A stretch of DNA of 58,855 bases from Enterocloster aldenensis (lineage in GTDB: Bacteria; Bacillota; Clostridia; Lachnospirales; Lachnospiraceae), in NCBI RefSeq assembly GCF_003434055.1, contig NZ_QVEX01000023.1, positions 1 to 58,855 on the forward strand, given 5' to 3'. This document shows, one piece after another, positions 48,959 to 56,603 of this stretch (its first letter is position 1; the number at the start of each line of letters is the position of its first letter). The notes under the pieces were generated by a model. It saw nothing but the letters and a program-made list of their open reading frames with translations. It was not told the origin of the DNA and ran no database searches. The position numbers and the translations under genes are program-made.

Positions 48959-49056
48959 ACTTTTTCAGTTCAAACCACAGATATCCTGTGGCTGACTTCA
49001 ATACCCATATGGTATGAACTGCCCCCGCCCTATACGGCTGGTATTTCTTCTGTCTG
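48959..49056 (-). ncRNA. Candidate riboswitch aptamer in front of the CadD-like gene
   Basis: On the minus strand AGTTCA (complement of 49015-49020) pairs with TGAACT (complement of 48967-48972), closing a three-way junction with arms ATACC-atatg-GGTAT and CCACAG-gatat-CTGTGG. A terminator follows directly. The arrangement promoter, junction, terminator, transporter gene is that of a metabolite- or ion-sensing riboswitch. I do not recognise the yybP-ykoY (Mn), NiCo or other consensus. Identity as a riboswitch is inference. Confidence 0.45.
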
Positions 49057-49057
49057 C

Positions 49058-49086
49058 ATGATACCACAGACATCCTGGAATTTCAA
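49058..49086 (-). promoter_or_regulatory. Sigma-A-type promoter of the CadD-like gene
   Basis: Minus-strand TTGAAA (49081-49086) and TATCAT (49058-49063), 17-bp spacer, located just after the stop codon of the HD-GYP gene. Gives a leader of about 185 nt. Confidence 0.6.
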
Positions 49087-49101
49087 GCATTTCCCCTTTC
49101 A

Positions 49102-51672
49102 TCATGGACCAGCCTTCCCAATGTCCTCATTCCCGTTGTCCTCATTCACACCGCCCTCATCCAGTACCGGCATCACTGCGCCGGATGCAACCAGCTCCAC
49201 GAATAAGGGCACCATCTCCGGGTCAAACTGGGTTCCGGCGCCTTTTTCCAGTTCATTGATGGCAAACTCCACGGACATGCTGGACTTATAGCTGCGCTTT
49301 GAAACCATGGCGTCAAAGGAATCTGCAATGCAGAGTATCCTGGCTGCCAGAGGGATGTCCTTCCCCCCAATACGGCGGGGATAGCCCTTTCCGTCATAAC
49401 GCTCATGATGGCCGATGACGGCCGGGATGACATAGTCCATGGAGGGAAGGTGGCGGATGATTTCCACAGACGCTTCCACGTGGCGCTTCATGATTTCATA
49501 TTCCTCTGCCGTAAGCTTTCCTGTCTTGTTCAGTATGTTCTCAGGAATCCCAATCTTGCCGATGTCATGGAGCAGCGCCGATTCCTTAAGTATTTCCCTG
49601 TATTCCTCGCTGGTGTGGAGGGCCCTTCCAATGGCCTCTGCGTAATATGCCACATTCTTGGAATGCTGGAATGTATAATGGTCCTTGGCGTCAATGGCAG
49701 CTGTCAGGGCATAGATGGTGGGAGCGTATTCTGAATACATGCTCTTGTGCTTTTTAGCCAGTCCCTCATCTGTTTCCCGTATGCCTATGATTCCGTCTGA
49801 ATATACACGGATCCCGTTCTTGCCGGAGCGCTTTACATGGTACACGGCACAGTCCGCATTGGATACCAGTTCCTGGATGGACGCCGCCGCGTAAGGAATG
49901 GCGCAGATACCGCAGCTGACAGTCAGGGGCTTCAGATATGTCTCGGAACTGTCACGGTTCATGTTCTGTATCTGCCGTGAGATGTTCTCTGCCAGGTTCT
50001 GGGCGGAATAGATATCATATTCCGGCAAGATGACGGCAAACTCCTTGCCGCTGTACCTTGCGCAATAGCCATTATCCCCCACCGTGCCCTGGATGATGCG
50101 GGCAATATGTATCAGGGCCTGGTCCCCTTCCTGGTTGCCGTAGAGCTGGTTATACAGCTTAAAATCATCCACATTGAAAATGGCCAGGGCAAGGGAGGTA
50201 CGGCTGCATTTTTCATATGCATCCTCCAGCATCCCATAAAAATACTTACGGTTTAACAGACCGGTCAGCTCATCTGTCCTTGCCTCCTCATAAGCCTTTT
50301 CATATAGCCTTGAGTTCTTCACCGCAATAGAACTTACCGACTCTATGGAATTGAGGAAGATGATATCTTCCTCCGAATACCCGGAACGCAGCTTCCCTTT
50401 GTGTTCCCTGCCGCCCAGCATCACAAGCCCGGCCAGGTCATCCCCATCCTTTAAAGGCAGGAGGCATTCTATCTTAAGCGTTTCCAGCTGCCGTTTTTCC
50501 TCTTCCCACATGGATTTGTAATCCACGGTCCGCCTGAAGTCGCGAAGGGTCAGGCAGGAATCGTGGGCCTTCAGCCAGTGGATCAACGGCGCGTCCCCAT
50601 CCATCATGAAATTTTTATCATCCAGGGGGCTGCTGCTGAAAACCGCAGGGTAATTGCCCTGGTCATCCTTGATGCAGATATATATCTTTTTTGTATGCAC
50701 CGTATCTGTAATAACGCTTACCAGCCCCTGAAGGATCTCGTTCAGACGCAGGGACTGGGACACCAGCAGTGTGTATTCGCTCAGACGCTCGGTCTGGCTT
50801 ACTTCCTCACGTATGAACAGCTTGTCAAAAAAGCATTTTGCCAGCTTATAGATGACCAGGGTCACAATCATGGTCAGGGTAGCCACAATCATGACGCTGA
50901 AGGATGACAGCATGGGAACGCTGGTCCGTATCAGATACTCCAGTGTCTGGGCTATATTATAAAATGCCAGCGCGCTGATGCCCATGGCAATGATATAGCA
51001 GTTTCCCCTGGAGACCAGAAGCGTCATCTTAAACACATGCTTGGAATACAGTGTATAGAACATGACCCCGGCATTGACCGCGCCTGCCAGGATATCGATG
51101 GGGAACCCCTTAAAAACCGGCACCGCCATGTTGCCTGCAAACAGAAGCAGGATTCCGGACAGCAGTGGAACCACTTTTGAACAGACCGCCCGGTTCTTCC
51201 TGCTGCCAAAGATAATCACCGCGGAGTGGATGATGACAAGAAAACACAGTCCATACATGGCCGTCACACGCCAGGTCATATGGTAAACAAAAAATGCCTT
51301 GTCCCCGATTCCCGTAATGGCCGGCGCCCCCAGCAGGTTGCTGGTGGTCATGTTATACAGATTGACCAGCACAATCAGTACCAGCCATATCCGGTGGGAC
51401 CCTTTGGCCGAATGTCCGCAAAAGTCCCTGATAAAGCAAAAAAACGCATATGGTACCAGGCAGATTCCTGCCAGCGAGACATGAAACCAAACCTGGTAGG
51501 ATGGCCACGCCATAAGCCTCATGAGAAGCGAGCCGCCCGTCCATAAAATCATAGCACCCAATACAGCAATAAAATCCCTGACCAGCCTCGACTTTTTAGC
51601 CGACATGAAGGCCAGCATGAGGAACATATAGAAATATAGTGCTGTAATGGAAATAAAAACATAGCTTCTCAT
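49102..51672 (-). CDS. Membrane receptor with GAF-like, degenerate GGDEF and HD-GYP domains
   Basis: About 856 residues. Eight or so hydrophobic segments fill residues 1-265 (histidine-kinase-like 7TM receptor region). A GAF-like sensor covers about 290-450. The GGDEF domain (LTGLLNRKYFYGMLED to about 610) has YSGKEF at the active loop, with Lys in place of the catalytic acid, so it probably does not make c-di-GMP but may bind GTP or product. The C-terminal HD-GYP domain shows LLHDIGKIGIP and HHERYDGKGYP with IADSFDAM, all intact, so c-di-GMP hydrolysis is likely. It begins 4 bp after the GH3-like gene stops, with GGAG inside that gene, and is the last gene of a three-gene operon. Confidence 0.88.
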   Translation of the reverse strand: MRSYVFISITALYFYMFLMLAFMSAKKSRLVRDFIAVLGAMILWTGGSLLMRLMAWPSYQVWFHVSLAGICLVPYAFFCFIRDFCGHSAKGSHRIWLVLIVLVNLYNMTTSNLLGAPAITGIGDKAFFVYHMTWRVTAMYGLCFLVIIHSAVIIFGSRKNRAVCSKVVPLLSGILLLFAGNMAVPVFKGFPIDILAGAVNAGVMFYTLYSKHVFKMTLLVSRGNCYIIAMGISALAFYNIAQTLEYLIRTSVPMLSSFSVMIVATLTMIVTLVIYKLAKCFFDKLFIREEVSQTERLSEYTLLVSQSLRLNEILQGLVSVITDTVHTKKIYICIKDDQGNYPAVFSSSPLDDKNFMMDGDAPLIHWLKAHDSCLTLRDFRRTVDYKSMWEEEKRQLETLKIECLLPLKDGDDLAGLVMLGGREHKGKLRSGYSEEDIIFLNSIESVSSIAVKNSRLYEKAYEEARTDELTGLLNRKYFYGMLEDAYEKCSRTSLALAIFNVDDFKLYNQLYGNQEGDQALIHIARIIQGTVGDNGYCARYSGKEFAVILPEYDIYSAQNLAENISRQIQNMNRDSSETYLKPLTVSCGICAIPYAAASIQELVSNADCAVYHVKRSGKNGIRVYSDGIIGIRETDEGLAKKHKSMYSEYAPTIYALTAAIDAKDHYTFQHSKNVAYYAEAIGRALHTSEEYREILKESALLHDIGKIGIPENILNKTGKLTAEEYEIMKRHVEASVEIIRHLPSMDYVIPAVIGHHERYDGKGYPRRIGGKDIPLAARILCIADSFDAMVSKRSYKSSMSVEFAINELEKGAGTQFDPEMVPLFVELVASGAVMPVLDEGGVNEDNGNEDIGKAGP

Positions 51673-51676
51673 ACAA

Positions 51677-53311
51677 TCAGTATCTCCTCTGCCTGTCAAA
51701 CAGCTCCTGCATCTTTACCAGATCCTGCACATCGTGTATGGATGGGTTAATATGCCGCAGCCTTTTTCCTGTCTTGTCCTTATATCCCTTAAATGTTCCG
51801 CACCTTAATATGGTAACCTCCAGTGGGTCCATGCCCAGGATACGTTTTAAATCATGGTAATCCTGGTCCACATACTTAAAATAAATGGTAAGATGCTCCT
51901 TCAGCAGTTCCCTGCTGACCGCCCGGTTCACCACTGAACCCGGGGACATTTCCACGTACATATGCAGAAAAGGACGTCCCTTATCAGCCGTAAACTCCTT
52001 AAGCGCCACCCAGCCCTCCACCTCCAGGCCGGATAGGCCGATGACGTTCTGGATAGAATTTTCTGATATCCTGGTAAATCCGGCAATATCAATGATATCC
52101 GGCACCCGGTCTATATACTCAAACCGTGGGATCCTTGTCTCGTCGTCCTTGCTGGCAAGCCCCAGGCACCGGTACATATCCCCCACCCGGTACCTGGCAA
52201 AGGCGCCGCCCCTCAGCACGGTAGGCACAAGTTCATAGACTTCTCCCGGAACCACCTCATCCATGCAGACCGTCCTTGGCACATAAGACGGGTCATCCAT
52301 ATTGCGGTACATTTCCTCTTCCGGAATGAATTCATAAAAGCATGCGTCCGGGAAAAAGTACAGACCGTTGCGGTTCCATGTCTCCGTGCCCACGAAGCTT
52401 GGCTCCGTGCCCGCAAACACCTCCACCGGCCTTACGCCCCACAGTTCCTCCAGGTCATCCTTGTAACACCGGTTATCCGTGCCGGCGCACAAAAAGCCCT
52501 TGAGTTTAAAAAGATCCTTTGGCATCAGGGTACGATCCTCTTTCCGGCACTGTCTTTTGGCCCTGATATACTTAAGGGCCATGGACGGGGACATGGAAAA
52601 CAGCTTCTTAAGGCTGGATCCTCCCTTCCTGCCGCTCCCGGAAAGACTTGCAACACTCATACTCACATAGTATGCAACACTTCCCATTCCAAAAAAGAAA
52701 TCAATCCCTTTACCCAGCCCCATCTTAAAGCCGCGTTTATTGCGCTCGGAAAAGGTCATGTCCACTGCCTCTTTTACAGGCGGAAGGAACTCCATATGGA
52801 ACTGGTCGGACAGACCCAGGGGAATCAGGCCTGTGATATAAGGCAATGGCGCCAGGCCATAGAGGAACGTATCGCCGATGTCAATATCAAAACTCCCCCT
52901 CCCTTTGCTGGTGGCCATCATCAGACAGGTTATGATATTATTCTTAAACGTTTCAAGCATGCCCCTGGTATAGGGCGCCACTTTAATAGGATGTTTCCCG
53001 CCCTCCCATGTTGTCTGGATCCATATAATGGGCTTGTCCGGCAGCATATCTTCCTTTTTCAGGAGAAGCACGTCCGCATAGTCATCATAGGTGGTAAGGG
53101 GCACCATGGAACGGAACTCCTCAACGGTTCCCGGGTTCCTGCCCCTTAAAATCTTTTTTCCAATGGGACTGCTGCACCAGAGACGCATCTGCTCCGCCAG
53201 CAGTCTTTTCTGTATCTTCATATAGGAATCCATATCCAGGTCCAGGAACCCGCAGTATTCCTGCCATATCCTGTCATATTCCTGATTCACAAGCTTTTCC
53301 TCAAATGTCAT
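51677..53311 (-). CDS. GH3-like adenylate-forming enzyme
   Basis: A 544-residue protein of the GH3 (auxin-conjugating acyl-amide synthetase) superfamily, an ANL-related fold. ATP motif II is seen as VFAGTEPSFVG, FPDACFYEFIPEEEM is the characteristic strand that follows, and motif III is ARYRVGDMYRCLG near residue 375. Motif I, normally a SGT(S/T)G(G/T)xPK phosphate loop, is replaced by IQTTWEGGKHPIKVAPYT near residue 100. It would activate a carboxylic acid as an adenylate and pass it to an amine or other acceptor; substrate unknown. It is preceded by a methyltransferase-like membrane protein (5 bp apart) and followed by the HD-GYP receptor, a combination I do not recognise. Confidence 0.8.
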   Translation of the reverse strand: MTFEEKLVNQEYDRIWQEYCGFLDLDMDSYMKIQKRLLAEQMRLWCSSPIGKKILRGRNPGTVEEFRSMVPLTTYDDYADVLLLKKEDMLPDKPIIWIQTTWEGGKHPIKVAPYTRGMLETFKNNIITCLMMATSKGRGSFDIDIGDTFLYGLAPLPYITGLIPLGLSDQFHMEFLPPVKEAVDMTFSERNKRGFKMGLGKGIDFFFGMGSVAYYVSMSVASLSGSGRKGGSSLKKLFSMSPSMALKYIRAKRQCRKEDRTLMPKDLFKLKGFLCAGTDNRCYKDDLEELWGVRPVEVFAGTEPSFVGTETWNRNGLYFFPDACFYEFIPEEEMYRNMDDPSYVPRTVCMDEVVPGEVYELVPTVLRGGAFARYRVGDMYRCLGLASKDDETRIPRFEYIDRVPDIIDIAGFTRISENSIQNVIGLSGLEVEGWVALKEFTADKGRPFLHMYVEMSPGSVVNRAVSRELLKEHLTIYFKYVDQDYHDLKRILGMDPLEVTILRCGTFKGYKDKTGKRLRHINPSIHDVQDLVKMQELFDRQRRY

Positions 53312-53315
53312 AAAC

Positions 53316-53870
53316 TCACCGCCCCTTTTTCATTTTCGGTAACAAAAATGGCACAGACCTCCGATAATCCTCATAATCAGAAAATTCCTTCACAAAAATA
53401 TACCGGTCCTGATACCAGGCATACAACAGATTAAGAAATGACAAAACAAGGCAGAGCACCATGCGTTCCCCTGCCCCTGCCGACATTCCAAGACAGAAAA
53501 AACAGCCGAAAAACCACCAGATACCCGGATGGCGGCACCAGCCGTATATTCCGGTCCTGCACGCCTTATGCCGGTCAGCCTCCCTGCAATAGGTGCTGTC
53601 AAAGGGAAGGGCAAAATATAGGGTATAGATAAGGCCTGCCAGGCACACGGCGGCCAGACACAGCCATAATACCAGGGCCAGGCCTGTCCCTGCTTCCCCA
53701 AAAAGGAGGGATAATGCCTCAAGGATCAGCCGGACAGCCACCAGGGCCAGGCACACATTTCCCATTGCAAACAATGGATTCATCCACCTTTTTTTTACAA
53801 ACACCCGGTTCCAGTCATATATAAAAAACATTACAAACGCCCCCAGGCCAAGTATCCAGTCTGACATCAT
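53316..53870 (-). CDS. ICMT/PEMT-like integral membrane methyltransferase-fold protein
   Basis: About 184 residues with four to five hydrophobic segments. The C-terminal half has GIYGWCRHPGIWWFFGCFFC with the RHP motif that in isoprenylcysteine methyltransferases binds SAM, and ends FSDYEDYRRSVPFLLPKMKK with the usual acid/tyrosine pattern. It may methylate a lipid or acid, or be a reductase of the same fold. I place the start at ATG 53870 (MMSDWILG) after GGGGGAG; the open frame runs to 54014, but that part looks non-coding. First gene of the operon with GH3-like and HD-GYP proteins. Confidence 0.7.
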   Translation of the reverse strand: MMSDWILGLGAFVMFFIYDWNRVFVKKRWMNPLFAMGNVCLALVAVRLILEALSLLFGEAGTGLALVLWLCLAAVCLAGLIYTLYFALPFDSTYCREADRHKACRTGIYGWCRHPGIWWFFGCFFCLGMSAGAGERMVLCLVLSFLNLLYAWYQDRYIFVKEFSDYEDYRRSVPFLLPKMKKGR

Positions 53871-54190
53871 TGCTCCCCCTGCCCAAACAAAAAACGGAAG
53901 CCAGTATTCATTAAGATATCTGACTTCCCAACGCAACCATCCACCTGTTTTCCCATAATCCCCTCCATATATGATACAGCCATGTAACCGGCACTGTTTC
54001 CTATAAACCGACACACAAATAGATTATATTTTACGTACAATATCCATCTTATCATAAATAGGCCAAAAACGGAAGAGATTACCACGGATATTATTTTTCT
54101 ATTTCCGATTATTTTTGACTTATTTTGTAATTATGAGAAATTTTCTAGTAATTACGGACAATTTAAATGCCCCTCCCTGACATTCTTCCC

Positions 54191-54255
54191 TGGTAGTCCT
54201 ACTTGATATTCCTGCCTGATACTCCTGCCTGATATTCCTGCCTGATACTCCTGCC
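54191..54255. repeat. Minisatellite of five 13-bp units
   Basis: Units beginning TGATATTCCTGCC and TGATACTCCTGCC alternate from 54204 to 54255; the first unit (54191-54203) is diverged. It lies in the 530-bp gap between the ICMT-like gene and tRNA-Thr. Short frames across it are repeat artefacts. Confidence 0.85.
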
Positions 54256-54373
54256 CGGACAGCCGGCCAGACATTGGGACGGCACGGATTGCACTGCAGC
54301 ACCCGAGGTATAAGAAATAAAATAAAGTACAGGAAAATAAATCAGATGGCGGCAAGATCCATGTCCGGACAAC

Positions 54374-54402
54374 AAAAAATCCCTTGAATCATCAAGGGAT
54401 TT
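54374..54402 (-). terminator. Terminator of tRNA-Thr
   Basis: Minus-strand AATCCCTTGA and TCAAGGGATT form a 10-bp stem with a 4-nt loop, followed by TTTTTG. Confidence 0.9.
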
Positions 54403-54406
54403 ACCG

Positions 54407-54479
54407 AGCTGCTGACGGGAATCGGACCCGTGACCTCCGCACTACCAATGCGACGCTCTACCGACTGAGCCACAGCAGC
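54407..54479 (-). tRNA. tRNA-Thr (anticodon GGT)
   Basis: A complete cloverleaf on the minus strand: acceptor GCTGCTG/CAGCAGC, D arm GCTC...GAGC, anticodon loop TTGGTAG with anticodon GGT, T arm ACGGG/CCCGT around TCCGATT. The 3' CCA is not encoded. It is followed at once by a terminator. Confidence 0.95.
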
Positions 54480-54632
54480 TTTTATTTCGTTCCGCTCACG
54501 CGAACCTTGTATATATTATCATGAGGGGAGAAATTTGTCAACAATAAATTTCAAAAAGTTTTTATTAAACTTAATTAACTTAAAGCGGACTCAAACCATG
54601 CTGCTGCATTACTGCCATATAAGAAGGGATAA

Positions 54633-54812
54633 TCAGGTCAGCGGCCTGTGGATCTGTATGGCGCCTTCTGCCTTCAGGGCTTCCACAATGGAGGAAACCT
54701 TATCCTGGGGCATATATAATTCATTTGATACCTGATATGTTGTGGGTGTGTACCCATGTCTCTTTGTAAATTCTTTTATATAAAAAAGAACTTTATCCTT
54801 ATTGTCATTCAT
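54633..54812 (-). CDS. 59-residue winged-helix protein (LexA N-terminal-like)
   Basis: A small DNA-binding-type protein: MNDNKDKVLFYIKEFTKRHG, then YTPTTYQVSNELYMPQDKVS and SIVEALKAEGAIQIHRPLT. The pattern (I..F...HGY.PT...V...L......V...V..L...G.I) is that of the LexA N-terminal winged helix, but there is no protease or dimer domain. AGAGG lies nine nt before the ATG. It stands alone between tRNA-Thr and the DnaA-box cluster. It may act as a stand-alone regulator; the target is unknown. Confidence 0.65.
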   Translation of the reverse strand: MNDNKDKVLFYIKEFTKRHGYTPTTYQVSNELYMPQDKVSSIVEALKAEGAIQIHRPLT

Positions 54813-54891
54813 AGCATACTACCTCTTAATTACGTGATATATGGGATAGTATGCCCCAGAAACAGGATTAATATACATATCTTTTTTATAC

Positions 54892-55011
54892 TTATCCACA
54901 TTTTTGATCCTACCAGATATAGATAAACACAATATCAACACCAAATATCTTGTACTTCCGGTGGATAATGTGGATAAATATGTGGATATCCTGTTAATTG
55001 GATGTGGATTG
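54892..55011. promoter_or_regulatory. Cluster of DnaA-box-like 9-mers
   Basis: TTATCCACA (54892-54900) and TGTGGATAA (54969-54977) are perfect DnaA boxes. GGTGGATAA (54960-54968), TGTGGATAT (54981-54989) and TGTGGATTG (55003-55011) differ by one or two positions. Five in 120 bp, four in one orientation, lie upstream of the 59-residue winged-helix gene. No dnaA or dnaN gene is near. Confidence 0.55.
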
Positions 55012-55239
55012 CAGGAACCAAAATCCCTGCGGGATCTAAGCCAATCCTTCCGGTCCCTTTCACAAGGTCCGCCAGATTCCCACTCCGGAATACCGACAGA
55101 ATTTATGCGGCTGATAACAATAAAACCGTAAAGTATTTCACATTTAATTTATAGTCTGCTCAAACTTTGGTCACAAACGTCCTGTATACTGTAGTCATAA
55201 ACGAGGAAACACTCCTTTTGATATAGATTTTCCATACCA
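55012..55239. other. Non-coding stretch between the DnaA-box cluster and ldh
   Basis: No credible coding frame. It holds an A/T-rich part around 55120-55150 but no other recognisable signal. Confidence 0.5.
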
Positions 55240-55270
55240 AGCCGGTACGTTGTCCCCCATCGTACCGGCT
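55240..55270. terminator. Perfect 10-bp hairpin upstream of the ldh stop
   Basis: AGCCGGTACG pairs with CGTACCGGCT around an 11-nt loop. Neither flank has a clear T-tract, so it could be the ldh terminator or a protein-binding or RNA structural site. Confidence 0.4.
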
Positions 55271-55401
55271 CCTCTCATTTATGACCTGATCAGGTCCCAT
55301 GTCTTATTGACTCCCAAGCCTTGTCAACTCCCATGTCTTATTACACCCACGCTTCAGTCAGCCCGGGACCCGGACATTCCTCCGCTTCACCACCCTTATC
55401 C

Positions 55402-56349
55402 TCAAAAGATTCCGTCAAAGCTCTCCCTCAGCGTATCACAGGACCTGCCCAGCTTATCCAGCTCATCCTCTGTCAGGGACAACGGAAGCACGCGCTGGAT
55501 CCCGTTCTGGTTGATGATGCAGGGCACGCCCACATATACGTCCCGCTGTCCATATTCCCCCCTGAGCATGGCTGACACGGTAAGCACGCTGTGTTCATCC
55601 CCAAGGATTGCTTTTGTAATCCTGGTCAGGGCCATCCCAATTCCATAATAGGTGGCGTTCTTGGCTTCAATTATCTTATAGGCAGCGGTGCGCACCTCTT
55701 CTTCTATCTCCTCAAACCTTCCCCTGCATGCCTCATCCCCGGACTCATTGCAGAGTTCCAGTATGGGTTTGGTGGCCAGCAGGGCCTGGCTCCACGGCAC
55801 AAACTCACTGTCCCCGTGCTCGCCCATGACATAGGCGTGGACATTCCTTGGGTCCGCTTTCAGGTAATCCCCCAGAAGGTAACGCAGTCTGGCTGTGTCC
55901 AGGGCGGTTCCGCTGCCCAGCACGCGCCTTGGATTAAAACCGGAAAGGGTGCATGTTATCCTTGTCATGATGTCCACCGGATTGGTCGCAACCAGGAAAA
56001 TTCCGTTAAAGCCAGATGATGTCACAGGGTCTATGATGGAACGGAACACCTCCGCATTCCGCTTAAGCAGATTCAGCCTGGTCTCTCCCGGCTTCTGGGC
56101 CACACCTGCGCAAATCACCACAATATCCGCATCCGAACAGTCCCCGTACTCACCGGCATATATGGTCATGCTGGCATTGGCGAAAGCAAGGCCGTGGTTT
56201 AAATCCATTGCCTCCCCCTCCGCCCTCTTCTTATTCACATCTATCAGCACCATTTCATCGCACACAGACTGGTTGAGCAGGCTGTATGCATAACTCATGC
56301 CTACCATTCCTGTTCCCACAATTACTACTTTCCGTTTATCAACTTTCAT
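55402..56349 (-). CDS. ldh: L-lactate dehydrogenase
   Basis: A 315-residue NAD-dependent enzyme reducing pyruvate to lactate. Rossmann start KVVIVGTGMVGMSYAYSL; NAD-selecting Asp in LIDVNKKRAEGEAMDLNHG; VICAGVAQKPGETRLNLLKR with the substrate loop Arg; VATNPVDIMT; catalytic His in AYVMGEHGDSEFVPWS. The GAGQKPGETR-type loop (Gln at the specificity position) favours LDH over malate dehydrogenase. AAAGGAG before the ATG. Opposite in direction of metabolism to the Etf-coupled dehydrogenase at 30200. Confidence 0.95.
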   Translation of the reverse strand: MKVDKRKVVIVGTGMVGMSYAYSLLNQSVCDEMVLIDVNKKRAEGEAMDLNHGLAFANASMTIYAGEYGDCSDADIVVICAGVAQKPGETRLNLLKRNAEVFRSIIDPVTSSGFNGIFLVATNPVDIMTRITCTLSGFNPRRVLGSGTALDTARLRYLLGDYLKADPRNVHAYVMGEHGDSEFVPWSQALLATKPILELCNESGDEACRGRFEEIEEEVRTAAYKIIEAKNATYYGIGMALTRITKAILGDEHSVLTVSAMLRGEYGQRDVYVGVPCIINQNGIQRVLPLSLTEDELDKLGRSCDTLRESFDGIF

Positions 56350-56477
56350 TTAAGACTCCTTTCCCCGGATATCTGCTTCCTCTGCCATGTACATGACAGA
56401 ATGTATGTTCCAGACATGCTCTGGATATAGTATATCTGGAAAGGCTTATCCTTATTCCACGAATCAGCCGGCCCGGC

Positions 56478-56581
56478 ACATCAGTCAGACACGTGAGCCT
56501 GGTACATCAGCCCGGCGCATCAGCCTGATACGTCAGTCTGGTACATCAGCCTGATACGTCAATCTGGTACATCAGCCCGGA
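56478..56581. repeat. Minisatellite of eight 13-bp units
   Basis: Units such as ACATCAGCCTGAT and ACGTCAGTCTGGT alternate in strict 13-bp steps between pilT and ldh, giving a 26-bp higher-order period. Non-coding. Confidence 0.88.
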
Positions 56582-56603
56582 ACCTGCCCGTGAATCCCTG
56601 CTG

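Noticed and set aside
48959..49056. Known Mn (yybP-ykoY) riboswitch before the CadD-like gene
   Set aside because: The conserved loop sequences of that class are not seen; reported as an unassigned structured leader instead.
54120..54355. Two overlapping frames with IRQEYQAGIS-like repeats
   Set aside because: The repetition comes from the 13-bp minisatellite; no ribosome binding site or family.
54960..55011. Chromosomal origin oriC at the DnaA-box cluster
   Set aside because: No dnaA, dnaN, rpmH or gidA nearby and no extended AT-rich unwinding block; a regulatory cluster is more likely.
54904..55131. A 75-codon plus-strand frame over the DnaA-box cluster
   Set aside because: No ribosome binding site and its sequence is explained by the repeated boxes.
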